Source: an uncultured Bacilli bacterium (GTDB taxonomy: Bacteria > Bacillota_I > Bacilli_A > RFN20 > CAG-826). Taken from it: a stretch of DNA of 28,877 nucleotides. Positions 1-7,094 of this stretch are shown one piece after another. The stretch spans positions 1-28,877 of the forward strand of contig CAJOOD010000098.1 of the NCBI GenBank assembly GCA_905236085.1, written 5' to 3'. Position numbers and translations under genes: made by a program. Position 1 is the first letter of the stretch, and each line of letters starts with the position of its first letter. The notes beneath the pieces are model-generated. The model worked only from the letters and a program-made list of their open reading frames with translations, did no database searches and was not told the origin of the DNA.

Positions 1-241
1 AGTTAGTACAATGAGAACAGCTATCAGAATAAAAAAACAATGCAAAATCCATCTTATTTTCTCTAAATTTAAGAAATTCATCACCATATATGGTAATAGG
101 TGATGCGCTTTCATCTTCTTGCATTAAGAGGTAGTCAATATTTCTTTCTACCTTTATAGCGTTGGAGTTCACCTCACAACCCGTTAATACAAGAGAAGCT
201 AGTAACAAAAAAGATAATCCTAATCGCTTAATTTTAATCAT
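1..241 (-). CDS. Thioredoxin-like CxxC lipoprotein (3' part cut off by window edge)
   Basis: Only the first 80 codons are in the window; the gene runs off the left end. Reading from 241, a lysine/arginine N-terminus and hydrophobic stretch lead to a lipobox Leu-Thr-Gly-Cys with Cys22, so it should be exported and lipid-anchored. Residues 66-78 read as a short hydrophobic strand followed by Ser-Asp-Ser-Cys-Ser-His-Cys, the position and form of a thioredoxin-fold CxxC active site (Cys75, Cys78). The downstream fold is not visible, so the thioredoxin call rests on the motif and its position. An upstream in-frame ATG at 259 would put six extra residues before the signal peptide; 241 gives the better signal peptide. 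There is no Shine-Dalgarno, but a TATACT box lies 7 nt upstream of the ATG. It resembles the lipoprotein at 2302-2769 in layout. Confidence 0.7.
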   Translation of the reverse strand, partial: MIKIKRLGLSFLLLASLVLTGCEVNSNAIKVERNIDYLLMQEDESASPITIYGDEFLKFRENKMDFALFFYSDSCSHCTN

Positions 242-248
242 ATGAAAT

Positions 249-254
249 AGTATA
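249..254 (-). promoter_or_regulatory. Candidate -10 box placing the start of the 1-241 transcript at its ATG
   Basis: Read on the minus strand this is TATACT (5 of 6 to TATAAT), 7 nt before the ATG at 241. Transcription would begin at or next to the start codon. No clear -35 is visible and the region is very AT-rich, so chance is possible. Confidence 0.35.
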
Positions 255-335
255 GTCATTTATTTAATAAATAAAACTACTTTTTTAAAAAATGTTGTTG
301 TAATATTTGTTATTATAATAATAGGAGAAATTCAT

Positions 336-896
336 ATGCATTGTTGGCACGACGTTGAAAAATCTAGAATCACACCAGAACACTTCCTGGCTTTAATTGA
401 AATTTCTAAAGGAAGTAAAAATAAATATGAATTAGATAAGCACACTGGTCATCTAATCTTGGATAGAGTTTTATTTACTTCTACTCACTATCCCCAAAAT
501 TATGGTTTTATACCTCTGACATTTGCTAGAGATTATGACCCATTAGATGTATTAGTGCTTTGCAGTGAAGATATTATTCCTATGGCTTTTGTTCGAGCCA
601 AACCTATTGGCGTTTTAATTATGACAGATAATGGATTACCCGATGAAAAAATCATCGCAGTGGCTGAAGATGATCCATTTTATAATTGTTATAACGATAT
701 TAATGAAGTACCTAAACATATTATGGATGAAATTAAACACTTCTTCGCTGTATATAAAACTCTAGAAGGAAAATCCACATCTATTGATGAAATGTTAGGT
801 AGAGAAAAGGCTATCGAAGTAATTAAAAATTGTTTACACGATTATCACAATAAAATCGCTCCAAAAATTGAAGCGGAAAGAAACGCTAGAAAATAA
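336..896 (+). CDS. ppa: Inorganic pyrophosphatase, family I
   Basis: Soluble cytoplasmic enzyme hydrolysing pyrophosphate to phosphate, pulling forward nucleotide, aminoacyl-tRNA and ADP-glucose synthesis. The 186 residues match the usual 170-190 for the bacterial family. Visible family features: the KxKYE-like segment around Lys30-Glu32, HYPxNYGFIP at residues 51-60, the metal-binding signature Asp-Tyr-Asp-Pro-Leu-Asp at 66-71, and the later Asp-Glu-Lys segment around 103-105. The start is supported by AGGAG at 323-327, 8 nt before the ATG. A TATTAT box in extended form (TGT before it, 308-316) may be the -10, giving a very short leader. The stop at 896 abuts the stop of the convergent gene at 897 with no spacer and no terminator hairpin. 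GlgC in this window makes pyrophosphate, so the two are functionally linked, though not in one operon. Confidence 0.95.
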   Translation: MHCWHDVEKSRITPEHFLALIEISKGSKNKYELDKHTGHLILDRVLFTSTHYPQNYGFIPLTFARDYDPLDVLVLCSEDIIPMAFVRAKPIGVLIMTDNGLPDEKIIAVAEDDPFYNCYNDINEVPKHIMDEIKHFFAVYKTLEGKSTSIDEMLGREKAIEVIKNCLHDYHNKIAPKIEAERNARK

Positions 897-1739
897 TTAA
901 AATAATTTATCTTCTTGATGCTTCTTAATTCTTAATAATTTCTCATCAGCGATATCTTCAAAAATATCATTAGATGTATTATTAAACATCATTAAAGACC
1001 AGTAATACCAAAGAATGTCATTGAATTCAATCATGAGTCGGACATTCTTTTCTTTTTTCTTGTTTAGATTAGCCCCAAAATATGTTTTTAAAAATAATTG
1101 GCTCTGTGTCTCATTTAAATTGTTTTCAGATATAAAACTTGCCAAGTCGAAATAGATAATATTTTTACCCGCAAATTCAAAATCAATAAGAACTAAAGAA
1201 TCAAACTTAAATAGTAGATTCCCTCTTACTAAATCATTATGACATAAGGCTAATTTCTCATCTTCATATAATTCTTTAACCCGAGATAATATTTTCTTTT
1301 CATAATGTTGGTCTAATTTCTTTTTAGCTTGTTTTTTGTATTCATCTAATCTAATAAATGGTTCAAATAAATTGCATGCTATATCTTGTGTTCTATGCAA
1401 TTTTTTTAAAGCTTTTGCGGTTAAGATAATTTGATAATCACTATAAGTGTTATTAACGGCTCTAGCCCCATGTACAAACTTGGTTAATCTATATGGTTTT
1501 TCGTAATCGAAATAGATTGCCTTTTCTATATTCTTATTATTGCTTAATTGCGCCAATATATTGTATTCGTTATCCAAATCTAAAAATGGTTGTCTAAACC
1601 CTTTATTAATTTTTAAAACATAGGCATCGTTGATTAAAAAAACATCACTAGTGGTACCGCTTTGTAATTGACTACAAGATTTAATATTTCTTTCTGTTAA
1701 TTTATAGAATAGTTCCTTGGCTTCTTTTTCGTTGCTCAT
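897..1739 (-). CDS. Phosphotransferase of the choline kinase/APH fold (LicA-like)
   Basis: A 280-residue small-molecule kinase of the choline kinase / aminoglycoside phosphotransferase superfamily. The catalytic loop is Cys-His-Asn-Asp-Leu-Val-Arg-Gly-Asn (166-174; Asp169 and Asn174), followed by the metal-binding Ile-Asp-Phe-Glu-Phe-Ala-Gly (185-191). Lys44, in a strand after the glycine-containing loop at 28-31, is the likely ATP-contacting lysine. The FDLASF segment at 197-202 is typical of choline/ethanolamine kinase and LicA members. Substrate cannot be read from sequence: choline, ethanolamine, thiamine or a sugar are all possible. B. subtilis YtmP, another member, sits next to trmB, but here the genes are far apart. 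No lic partner genes are nearby. Translation start lacks a Shine-Dalgarno; see the promoter entry at 1746. Confidence 0.8.
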   Translation of the reverse strand: MSNEKEAKELFYKLTERNIKSCSQLQSGTTSDVFLINDAYVLKINKGFRQPFLDLDNEYNILAQLSNNKNIEKAIYFDYEKPYRLTKFVHGARAVNNTYSDYQIILTAKALKKLHRTQDIACNLFEPFIRLDEYKKQAKKKLDQHYEKKILSRVKELYEDEKLALCHNDLVRGNLLFKFDSLVLIDFEFAGKNIIYFDLASFISENNLNETQSQLFLKTYFGANLNKKKEKNVRLMIEFNDILWYYWSLMMFNNTSNDIFEDIADEKLLRIKKHQEDKLF

Positions 1740-1745
1740 ATCTCA

Positions 1746-1754
1746 ATCTTAACA
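1746..1754 (-). promoter_or_regulatory. Extended -10 promoter for the 897-1739 gene, apparently leaderless
   Basis: Minus-strand TGT followed by TAAGAT, an extended -10 element, with exactly 6 nt between it and the ATG at 1739. The predicted transcript starts at the A of ATG, and no Shine-Dalgarno is present. It is back-to-back with the trmL promoter in a 57-base gap. Confidence 0.5.
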
Positions 1755-1784
1755 TTTTTTATTTTAATAAAAAGCAAAAAGTAG

Positions 1785-1790
1785 CATAAT
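1785..1790 (+). promoter_or_regulatory. -10 box for trmL, apparently leaderless
   Basis: CATAAT (5 of 6) lies 6 nt before the trmL ATG at 1797, so the expected transcript start is the A of the ATG. No Shine-Dalgarno precedes the gene and the -35 region is only weakly matched (TTTTAA at 1762-1767, 17 bp spacer). Confidence 0.5.
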
Positions 1791-1796
1791 ATTGCC

Positions 1797-2315
1797 ATGA
1801 TACATATTGTTTTATATCAACCAGAAAAACCGATGAACACTGGTAATATCATGAGAACATGTGTGGCTATTAAGGCTATACTTCATATTATTGGCCCTAT
1901 TAATTTTAGTATCGATGAGAAATCACTCAAACGAGCGGGCATGGATTATTTAGATAGACTCATTGTTAATTATTATGATTCATATGAAGAATTTTTAAGG
2001 AAAAATCCATCACCTAATATGTATTATGTGACTAGATATTCTAATCGTGTATATTCTTCCTTTAATTTTAAAGATCCTTGTATTGATTATTATTTGATGT
2101 TTGGCCGTGAATCAACAGGAATACCACATGATATTTTACGCGCTCATGAAGATAGACTCATGCGCATTCCTATGGTCGCTGACGCTAGAAGTTTAAATTT
2201 AAGTAATTGCGTTTGTCTAATTGCTTATGAAGTTTTAAAACAACAAAATTTTGAAGGCCTAGCCACTCAAGAAGAAATTAAAGGAAATGATTTTTTATTC
2301 AATGAAGACAAATAA
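1797..2315 (+). CDS. trmL: tRNA (cytidine/uridine-34 2'-O)-methyltransferase TrmL (SPOUT)
   Basis: SAM-dependent enzyme of the SPOUT (knotted) class that methylates the ribose of the wobble nucleotide in tRNA-Leu anticodons. The 172 residues fit the minimal TrmL/YibK form with no extra RNA-binding domain. Visible family motifs: the N-terminal IVLYQPExPxNTGNIMRT at residues 4-21 (Asn14, Arg20), FGRESTGIP at 102-110, Ile-Pro-Met at 124-126 and RSLNLSNCVCLIAYE at 131-145, which together form the trefoil-knot cofactor site. In many relatives the last motif reads SLNLS.AvA; here the Cys-Val-Cys is a mild variation. No Shine-Dalgarno precedes the ATG and the -10 is 6 nt away. Its 3' end overlaps the next lipoprotein gene by 14 bases, so the two are probably co-transcribed. 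Confidence 0.93.
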   Translation: MIHIVLYQPEKPMNTGNIMRTCVAIKAILHIIGPINFSIDEKSLKRAGMDYLDRLIVNYYDSYEEFLRKNPSPNMYYVTRYSNRVYSSFNFKDPCIDYYLMFGRESTGIPHDILRAHEDRLMRIPMVADARSLNLSNCVCLIAYEVLKQQNFEGLATQEEIKGNDFLFNEDK

Positions 2316-2769
2316 ATTATTATTTTTACTATTCCCATTAATTTTATGTGGATGTAATAATTCCTCTAATTTTAATATTGTTATTCCATATAAAGAAAAC
2401 GGACAATTTATTGAATTAAATGGACAAGAATTATATCAAAAAGTAGTGGATGATAAGGAAACATTAGTGTGTTTATTCGCAATTGATGATTGCTACGAAT
2501 GCAATAGAGCTAAAGAAAATTTCTCATTATATGCCTTAAATAAACACTGCGACTTATATTTCGTTAATATGTCTAATGTTAATCAAGATGATTATACCTA
2601 TATCTATCAAGCTACAACATATTTAAACGGTATCTATGCTTTTCCTAATTATGGTTCTACTTTAGAACTCCCTCTAGCCTATATATTTAAAGATCAAGAT
2701 GTTGTTATCACCTTTAATGAAGATTTTGTGGCTAAATTAGATAAATATATAACTATAACTAATTCTTAG
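2302..2769 (+). CDS. Small thioredoxin-like CxxC lipoprotein
   Basis: A 155-residue predicted lipoprotein. I start at 2302 because this puts the charged MKTNK directly before the hydrophobic core and the lipobox Leu-Cys-Gly-Cys (Cys18). An ATG at 2287 is also in frame, but it sits only one base after an AAGGAA stretch and adds five residues. Residues 55-67 form a hydrophobic strand followed by Asp-Asp-Cys-Tyr-Glu-Cys, a CxxC in the place of a thioredoxin active site (Cys64, Cys67). A possible cis-Pro (Leu-Pro-Leu) follows in the C-terminal half near residue 123. It probably works on the outer face of the membrane as a disulfide/dithiol protein, though the substrate is unknown. The first 14 bases overlap the end of trmL. 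The 3' end overlaps the end of the convergent rqcH by 11 bases. Confidence 0.7.
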   Translation: MKTNKLLFLLFPLILCGCNNSSNFNIVIPYKENGQFIELNGQELYQKVVDDKETLVCLFAIDDCYECNRAKENFSLYALNKHCDLYFVNMSNVNQDDYTYIYQATTYLNGIYAFPNYGSTLELPLAYIFKDQDVVITFNEDFVAKLDKYITITNS

Positions 2770-4138
2770 AAGCATTCTTAAGAATTTCTTTAGCTTCTTT
2801 ATTGATATTTTTAATATGGATAAGTTGATAAGATTTTAATATCACTAAACCGGTTTTGTTTCCCTTTTTACAATCCTTTACTTTGGCGTAAGAAACATCT
2901 CCGTCTTGCTTATTAGAAAGTAGCAGCGCAACTTGAGCGGCTAATTCTAATTCTTTATTTCCTATTTTATCGCCTTGCAAGATGACATGTGCCCCTGGAT
3001 AATTATGGATATGTAAGAAATAATCCTTGTAGGAGGCAACTTTAAAAGTTAGATATTCATTTTGCAAATCGTTTTTACCAAATAAAATCTTAAATCCATC
3101 GCCTTTATAAACATATGGCTTAAATTTAGTCGGTTCAGTCTTATTTTTTCTATTGCTAACTTTTTCATGCTTAAATAATTCATGCTCCATTTGTAGCATG
3201 TCTTCTTCACTGGCAAACTGGGTTTGAGTATATAGATGCTCAATATAATTTATTTCTTCCCTAGCTTTTTCTAATTGTTCGTTAGCGTTTACAATCTTAG
3301 ATTTGGCTTTTTTATATCTTTTAAAAGCCATTTGAGCGTTGTCACTCTGTGATAGTCCTTCATCATATTTACGATTTAATGAAGCATAATAATCCTTCAA
3401 ATCATCTAATTCCATAGAATAACAGGCATCACCTAAATCCTTGTATATCAAGTCCATATTACCGTGATATATCTCATCATTAAGAACATTTAATTTCTTA
3501 TTTAAGGTTTTCTTTCTTTTTTCCAAATATTTGAAAATCTTTGCAAATTTCTCCTTTTTTCTTAAAATTAGAGAATTTTTGTAGAGATTATTCGCGTATT
3601 TATAAGCCTGCATCAAATCATTATATTCAGAAATAAATGTGAAATGCTTTTCTGGTAAAACATATTTTTCTTTTAAGATAATCTTTCTTTCTTCTTCATC
3701 GTAATGAGTGGCAAAAAGAATCGCATCATCTTCTTTATTAATCACGAGAAGTAGGGGATGATGAGATATCAATTCTATATACATATCTTTATCGATATAA
3801 TTGCCATCGCGATTGACTCTTAAATGGAAGCAAATGATATTATCTTCGTTGATTTGCTCCACTCCTAAGATAAACGAATCTCTAATTTGCTGTCTTAATT
3901 TAGAAGAAAATCCATTTTCCATGGTTGGTAGAGAATCAATATTTTCTAATAAGGCGATATATGGAGAATTATTTCTTAACGAGATAAATAATTTTTCTTT
4001 ACGATAAAAAGAAAAAGTTAAAACGATATCACTAGAATTAACAATGGTGACATTAGAAATATGATTAGAGGTTAATTTTTGATTCAAATCTTCACTTATA
4101 ACCTTAACTAATGAAGGAGAAATTTTAATTTTTTCCAT
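2759..4138 (-). CDS. rqcH: RqcH/Rqc2-family (NFACT) ribosome quality control protein, shortened
   Basis: NFACT proteins bind stalled 50S subunits carrying peptidyl-tRNA and, in Firmicutes, direct C-terminal alanine tailing. The 459 residues are about 100 shorter than B. subtilis RqcH. I see an NFACT-N-like part at 1-165, with LRxxI and an ELxSHHPLLLVI segment. A coiled-coil region at about 170-330 follows, with a middle segment containing SxNAQxxFxRYKKAK. NFACT-R lies at about 342-445 and is well kept: GKNDLQNEYLTFKVAS at 354-369, Pro-Gly-Ala-His-Val at 381-385, and an AAxxALLLS stretch. The helix-hairpin-helix domain expected between NFACT-N and the coiled coil seems absent. The usual Asp-Arg pair after the 'EQ' strand reads Asp99-Asn100. 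The gene is divergent from gmk, has no Shine-Dalgarno, and has a perfect extended -10 just upstream. Confidence 0.88.
   Translation of the reverse strand: MEKIKISPSLVKVISEDLNQKLTSNHISNVTIVNSSDIVLTFSFYRKEKLFISLRNNSPYIALLENIDSLPTMENGFSSKLRQQIRDSFILGVEQINEDNIICFHLRVNRDGNYIDKDMYIELISHHPLLLVINKEDDAILFATHYDEEERKIILKEKYVLPEKHFTFISEYNDLMQAYKYANNLYKNSLILRKKEKFAKIFKYLEKRKKTLNKKLNVLNDEIYHGNMDLIYKDLGDACYSMELDDLKDYYASLNRKYDEGLSQSDNAQMAFKRYKKAKSKIVNANEQLEKAREEINYIEHLYTQTQFASEEDMLQMEHELFKHEKVSNRKNKTEPTKFKPYVYKGDGFKILFGKNDLQNEYLTFKVASYKDYFLHIHNYPGAHVILQGDKIGNKELELAAQVALLLSNKQDGDVSYAKVKDCKKGNKTGLVILKSYQLIHIKNINKEAKEILKNASKN
2761..2786. terminator. Weak hairpin at the convergent end of the lipoprotein and rqcH genes
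   Basis: AATTCTTA (2761-2768) and TAAGAATT (2779-2786) form an 8-bp AT-rich stem with a 10-base loop, followed on the + strand by a short T-rich stretch. It lies across the overlapping gene ends. The stem is weak and the T-tract poor, so termination is uncertain. Confidence 0.3.
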
Positions 4139-4148
4139 AGCAAAAATT

Positions 4149-4157
4149 ATTATAGCA
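4149..4157 (-). promoter_or_regulatory. Perfect extended -10 promoter for rqcH
   Basis: Minus-strand TGC followed by TATAAT, a consensus extended -10. Ten bases separate it from the rqcH ATG at 4138, so the predicted 5' leader is only 3-4 nt and carries no Shine-Dalgarno. No good -35 is present, as is usual for extended -10 promoters. Confidence 0.6.
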
Positions 4158-4212
4158 TATTGGGGAAAAACAGCACTCTTAAAATAAAAATTTTAAAAAT
4201 AGCAAAAATAAA

Positions 4213-4251
4213 ATTGACTATACTGCATTATCATTTTAAAATTTAGTCAAT
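4213..4251. repeat. 8-bp perfect inverted repeat framing the gmk promoter
   Basis: ATTGACTA (4213-4220) and TAGTCAAT (4244-4251) are exact reverse complements separated by 23 bases. The first arm overlaps the -35 and the second the predicted transcript start; the -10 lies between. It could be a two-site operator or chance. Confidence 0.45.
4214..4242 (+). promoter_or_regulatory. Sigma-A promoter for the gmk-priA operon
   Basis: TTGACT (4214-4219), a 17-bp spacer and TAAAAT (4237-4242), each 5 of 6 to consensus. The expected transcript start is about 4248-4249, only 4-5 nt before the gmk ATG at 4253. There is no Shine-Dalgarno between, so the operon's first gene appears to be (nearly) leaderless. 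Confidence 0.65.
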
Positions 4252-4252
4252 C

Positions 4253-4840
4253 ATGGCAAAAAAAGGATTACTCATCATCTTAAGCGGTCCATCGGGTGTC
4301 GGTAAAGGCACAATTAGAAAATTGATCATCGATAGACCAGAATTAAATCTTGCTTATTCAATCTCTATGACGACAAGAAAACCAAGAAATAGAGAAGTGG
4401 ATGGTTTAGACTATTATTTTGTCGACAAAAAAACATTTGAAGATAATATTAAAAAAGGTAATTTCTTAGAATATTGCGAATTTGTTGGTAATTATTATGG
4501 TACACCTCTAGATAAGGTAAACACTATTAGAGAAACAGGCAAAAATGTTTTCTTAGAAATAGAAATCAATGGAGCTGAGCAGGTAATGGCCAAAACCAAA
4601 GGAGAAGATGTGGTTTCTATCTTCTTGTTACCTCCATCATTAAAAGCTCTAGAAGAAAGAATAAGAAAAAGAAAAACTGAATCAGAAAGCGTCATATTGC
4701 AAAGACTTAAAAAAGCAAGAAGCGAAATGAATAAAAATAAAAATTACGATTATACCGTAGTTAATGATGACGCTGATGTTGCTGCGAATAAGATTGCTGA
4801 AATTATTTTAGAACACATCAAATTAAACGAACTGAATTAG
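4253..4840 (+). CDS. gmk: Guanylate kinase
   Basis: Cytoplasmic ATP:GMP phosphotransferase making GDP, needed for GTP and for clearing GMP. Length 195 residues, close to the usual 200-205. The P-loop Gly-Pro-Ser-Gly-Val-Gly-Lys-Gly-Thr is at 12-20 and the GMP-binding segment SxSMTTRKPRNREVDGLDYYFV at about 36-57, with the Arg pair and Tyr expected for base and phosphate contacts. A lid region rich in Arg/Lys follows at about 130-150. It is the first gene of a long operon in the Bacillus order, but the next gene is priA. The rpoZ and coaBC genes that usually lie between are absent here. The start codon has no Shine-Dalgarno; the promoter is immediately upstream. Confidence 0.96.
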   Translation: MAKKGLLIILSGPSGVGKGTIRKLIIDRPELNLAYSISMTTRKPRNREVDGLDYYFVDKKTFEDNIKKGNFLEYCEFVGNYYGTPLDKVNTIRETGKNVFLEIEINGAEQVMAKTKGEDVVSIFLLPPSLKALEERIRKRKTESESVILQRLKKARSEMNKNKNYDYTVVNDDADVAANKIAEIILEHIKLNELN

Positions 4841-7036
4841 ATGAAAATAGTAGAAATATTAACCGAATATTCCACCTATTCGCTTGATAGACCTTTTACT
4901 TATATTTATAAGAAAGAAGATGACATAAAGCTTGGCTATCGTGTCATCGTAGAATTCAACCACCGCGATATTGTCGGTTATGTAGTAAAAGTAACTAACA
5001 GTGATAAAACTCCTGAAGAAATATCTCAAGAGCTTGGTTTTGAAGTCTCAGAAATAAAGAAAATTATTGATCAAAGCGAAATAATAAACAAAGACCTATT
5101 TGAACTAGCTCAAAGAATATCTGATTATTATGTTGCTCCTTTTATCAGTGTTCTTCAAACCATGCTACCTCCATCTTTAAAACCTTCCTCTTCATCATTA
5201 AAGGGGCCAAAGATTGAATATGAAAAATATCTTGTTATCGCTGACGCCTCAGAAGAAGGGCTAACCAATAAACAAATCGAAATATTAAGATTTATCAAAG
5301 AAGAGGAAAAGGTATTAAAAAGAGAAATTAAATCCGTTTCTATTGTTAAAAAATTAATTGAATTAGGCAAGATAGAAGAGGTCTTGGAAGAGAAAAACCG
5401 CTTCAAAACCCCCTCTTTTTCTAAAATTATTCCTCCAGATCTAACCGAAGAACAAAAAAGAGTTATAAAAGAATTTAACGAATCTGATGATAATGTTTAT
5501 CTACTTGAAGGTGTTACTGGATCGGGCAAGAGTGAAGTCTATCTAAGATTAAGTGAAGAGACATTAAATAAGGGCAAAAATGTATTAATGCTAGTTCCAG
5601 AAATATCTCTAACTCCAATGTTTATGGAATATTTTATCACTCGTTTTGATAGCGATGTCGCCATATTGCATTCTGAATTAACTGATGCCGAAAAATATGA
5701 TGAATATCGTAAGATTGCCTCCGGCAAAGCTAAAATAGTTATTGGGGTAAGAAGCGCTATATTCGCGCCACTATCTAATATTGGATTAATAATTCTTGAT
5801 GAAGAGCATACTGAATCATATAAACAAGATACCACTCCAACTTATCACGCTAGAGAAGTAGCTAAGATGAGAGGCATGATGCACCATGCAAAAGTATTAT
5901 TAGGCTCAGCAACTCCAAGCCTAGAATCTCGCGCTAGAGCACAAAAAAATATTTATCATCTCTTAAAATTAGAAAATAGAATTAATAATCAACCATTACC
6001 AAAAACAACTATCATCAATATGTTAGATTATAAGAACATCGATAGGGAATCATATATTTTCTCATTAACACTAAGAAAAGAAATTCAAAACTGTTTAAAT
6101 AAAAACGAACAAGCCATCTTATTGATTAATAGAAGAGGCTATTCCACGACTATGAGTTGTAGAAGTTGTTCCCATGTATTTAAATGCCCAGATTGTGAGA
6201 TACCTTTAACATACCATCAAAAAGATAATATGCTCAAATGTCATCACTGTGGTTATGTTGAATTAGCGCCGACAACCTGTCCAAAATGTGGTAAACCATA
6301 CTTTATTAAAACTGGTTTTGGCACAGAAAGAATCGAAGAAGAAGTGCATAGATTGTTCCCTAACGCTAAGACTTTAAGATTAGATAGTGACTCGGCGAGA
6401 GTAAGAACTAAGATATCAAAAACCATCAAAGCCTTTGCAGATCATGAGGCCGATATTTTAATTGGCACACAAATGATTGCTAAAGGTCATGACTTCGCTA
6501 ATGTCACCTTAGTAGGTATCGTTTTAGCGGATATTGGTCTATCCATGCCATCATATCGCAGTTCAGAAAGAGCTTTTCAATTAATCACTCAAGCGGTTGG
6601 AAGAAGCGGTAGAGGGGATAAAAAAGGACAAGCTATTATTCAAACATATCAACCATCTCACTACGCTATCACTATGGCGGCAAGACAAAATTATGAGATG
6701 TTTTATGTAAGAGAAATGAAACAAAGAAAAGCTCAATATTATCCACCTTATTGTTACCTCGCTAGTGTCAAAATTTCGTCAAAAAACGAGGAAATTGCAG
6801 TGGAAACCGCATTTTATGTCGCTCAATTTTTAGAAAATGCCTTTAAAGAAGAAGGGGAAATTATTGGCCCAACTTCACCCTATATCTCTTATGTCAGCAA
6901 TAAGCATATCCGAGCGATTCTTATCAAATTTAAAAATCTATCTCTTACTAAGGCTCATTTAAACGACCTTCTCGGTGTCTTAAAAATGAAGTCACAAATC
7001 GCCATTAGCATCGATATTGACCCATACGATTTTTAA
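4841..7036 (+). CDS. priA: Primosomal replication restart helicase PriA
   Basis: A 3'-5' DNA helicase that recognises abandoned forks and starts reloading of the replicative helicase. At 731 residues it is near the E. coli length and shorter than B. subtilis PriA (about 805). The N-terminal fork-binding domain covers about 1-200. Walker A GVTGSGKS lies at 224-231 and Walker B Asp-Glu-Glu-His at 320-323. The zinc-binding insert at about 440-486 keeps its paired cysteines (CRSC, CPDC, CHHC, CPKC). Helicase motifs V/VI appear as GTQMIAKGHDF and QAVGRSGRG. The ATG follows the gmk stop directly (TAG-ATG), with no Shine-Dalgarno, so its translation is probably coupled to gmk. Confidence 0.96.
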   Translation: MKIVEILTEYSTYSLDRPFTYIYKKEDDIKLGYRVIVEFNHRDIVGYVVKVTNSDKTPEEISQELGFEVSEIKKIIDQSEIINKDLFELAQRISDYYVAPFISVLQTMLPPSLKPSSSSLKGPKIEYEKYLVIADASEEGLTNKQIEILRFIKEEEKVLKREIKSVSIVKKLIELGKIEEVLEEKNRFKTPSFSKIIPPDLTEEQKRVIKEFNESDDNVYLLEGVTGSGKSEVYLRLSEETLNKGKNVLMLVPEISLTPMFMEYFITRFDSDVAILHSELTDAEKYDEYRKIASGKAKIVIGVRSAIFAPLSNIGLIILDEEHTESYKQDTTPTYHAREVAKMRGMMHHAKVLLGSATPSLESRARAQKNIYHLLKLENRINNQPLPKTTIINMLDYKNIDRESYIFSLTLRKEIQNCLNKNEQAILLINRRGYSTTMSCRSCSHVFKCPDCEIPLTYHQKDNMLKCHHCGYVELAPTTCPKCGKPYFIKTGFGTERIEEEVHRLFPNAKTLRLDSDSARVRTKISKTIKAFADHEADILIGTQMIAKGHDFANVTLVGIVLADIGLSMPSYRSSERAFQLITQAVGRSGRGDKKGQAIIQTYQPSHYAITMAARQNYEMFYVREMKQRKAQYYPPYCYLASVKISSKNEEIAVETAFYVAQFLENAFKEEGEIIGPTSPYISYVSNKHIRAILIKFKNLSLTKAHLNDLLGVLKMKSQIAISIDIDPYDF

Positions 7037-7094
7037 ATAATGTATTTAAAAGCAAAAAAATTATGATATATTTAATTAAAAGGAAGTTTCAAAA

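Noticed and set aside
897..1739. An aminoglycoside resistance gene
   Set aside because: The fold is shared, but the FDLASF and overall pattern fit choline/ethanolamine-type kinases, and nothing nearby suggests resistance or mobility.
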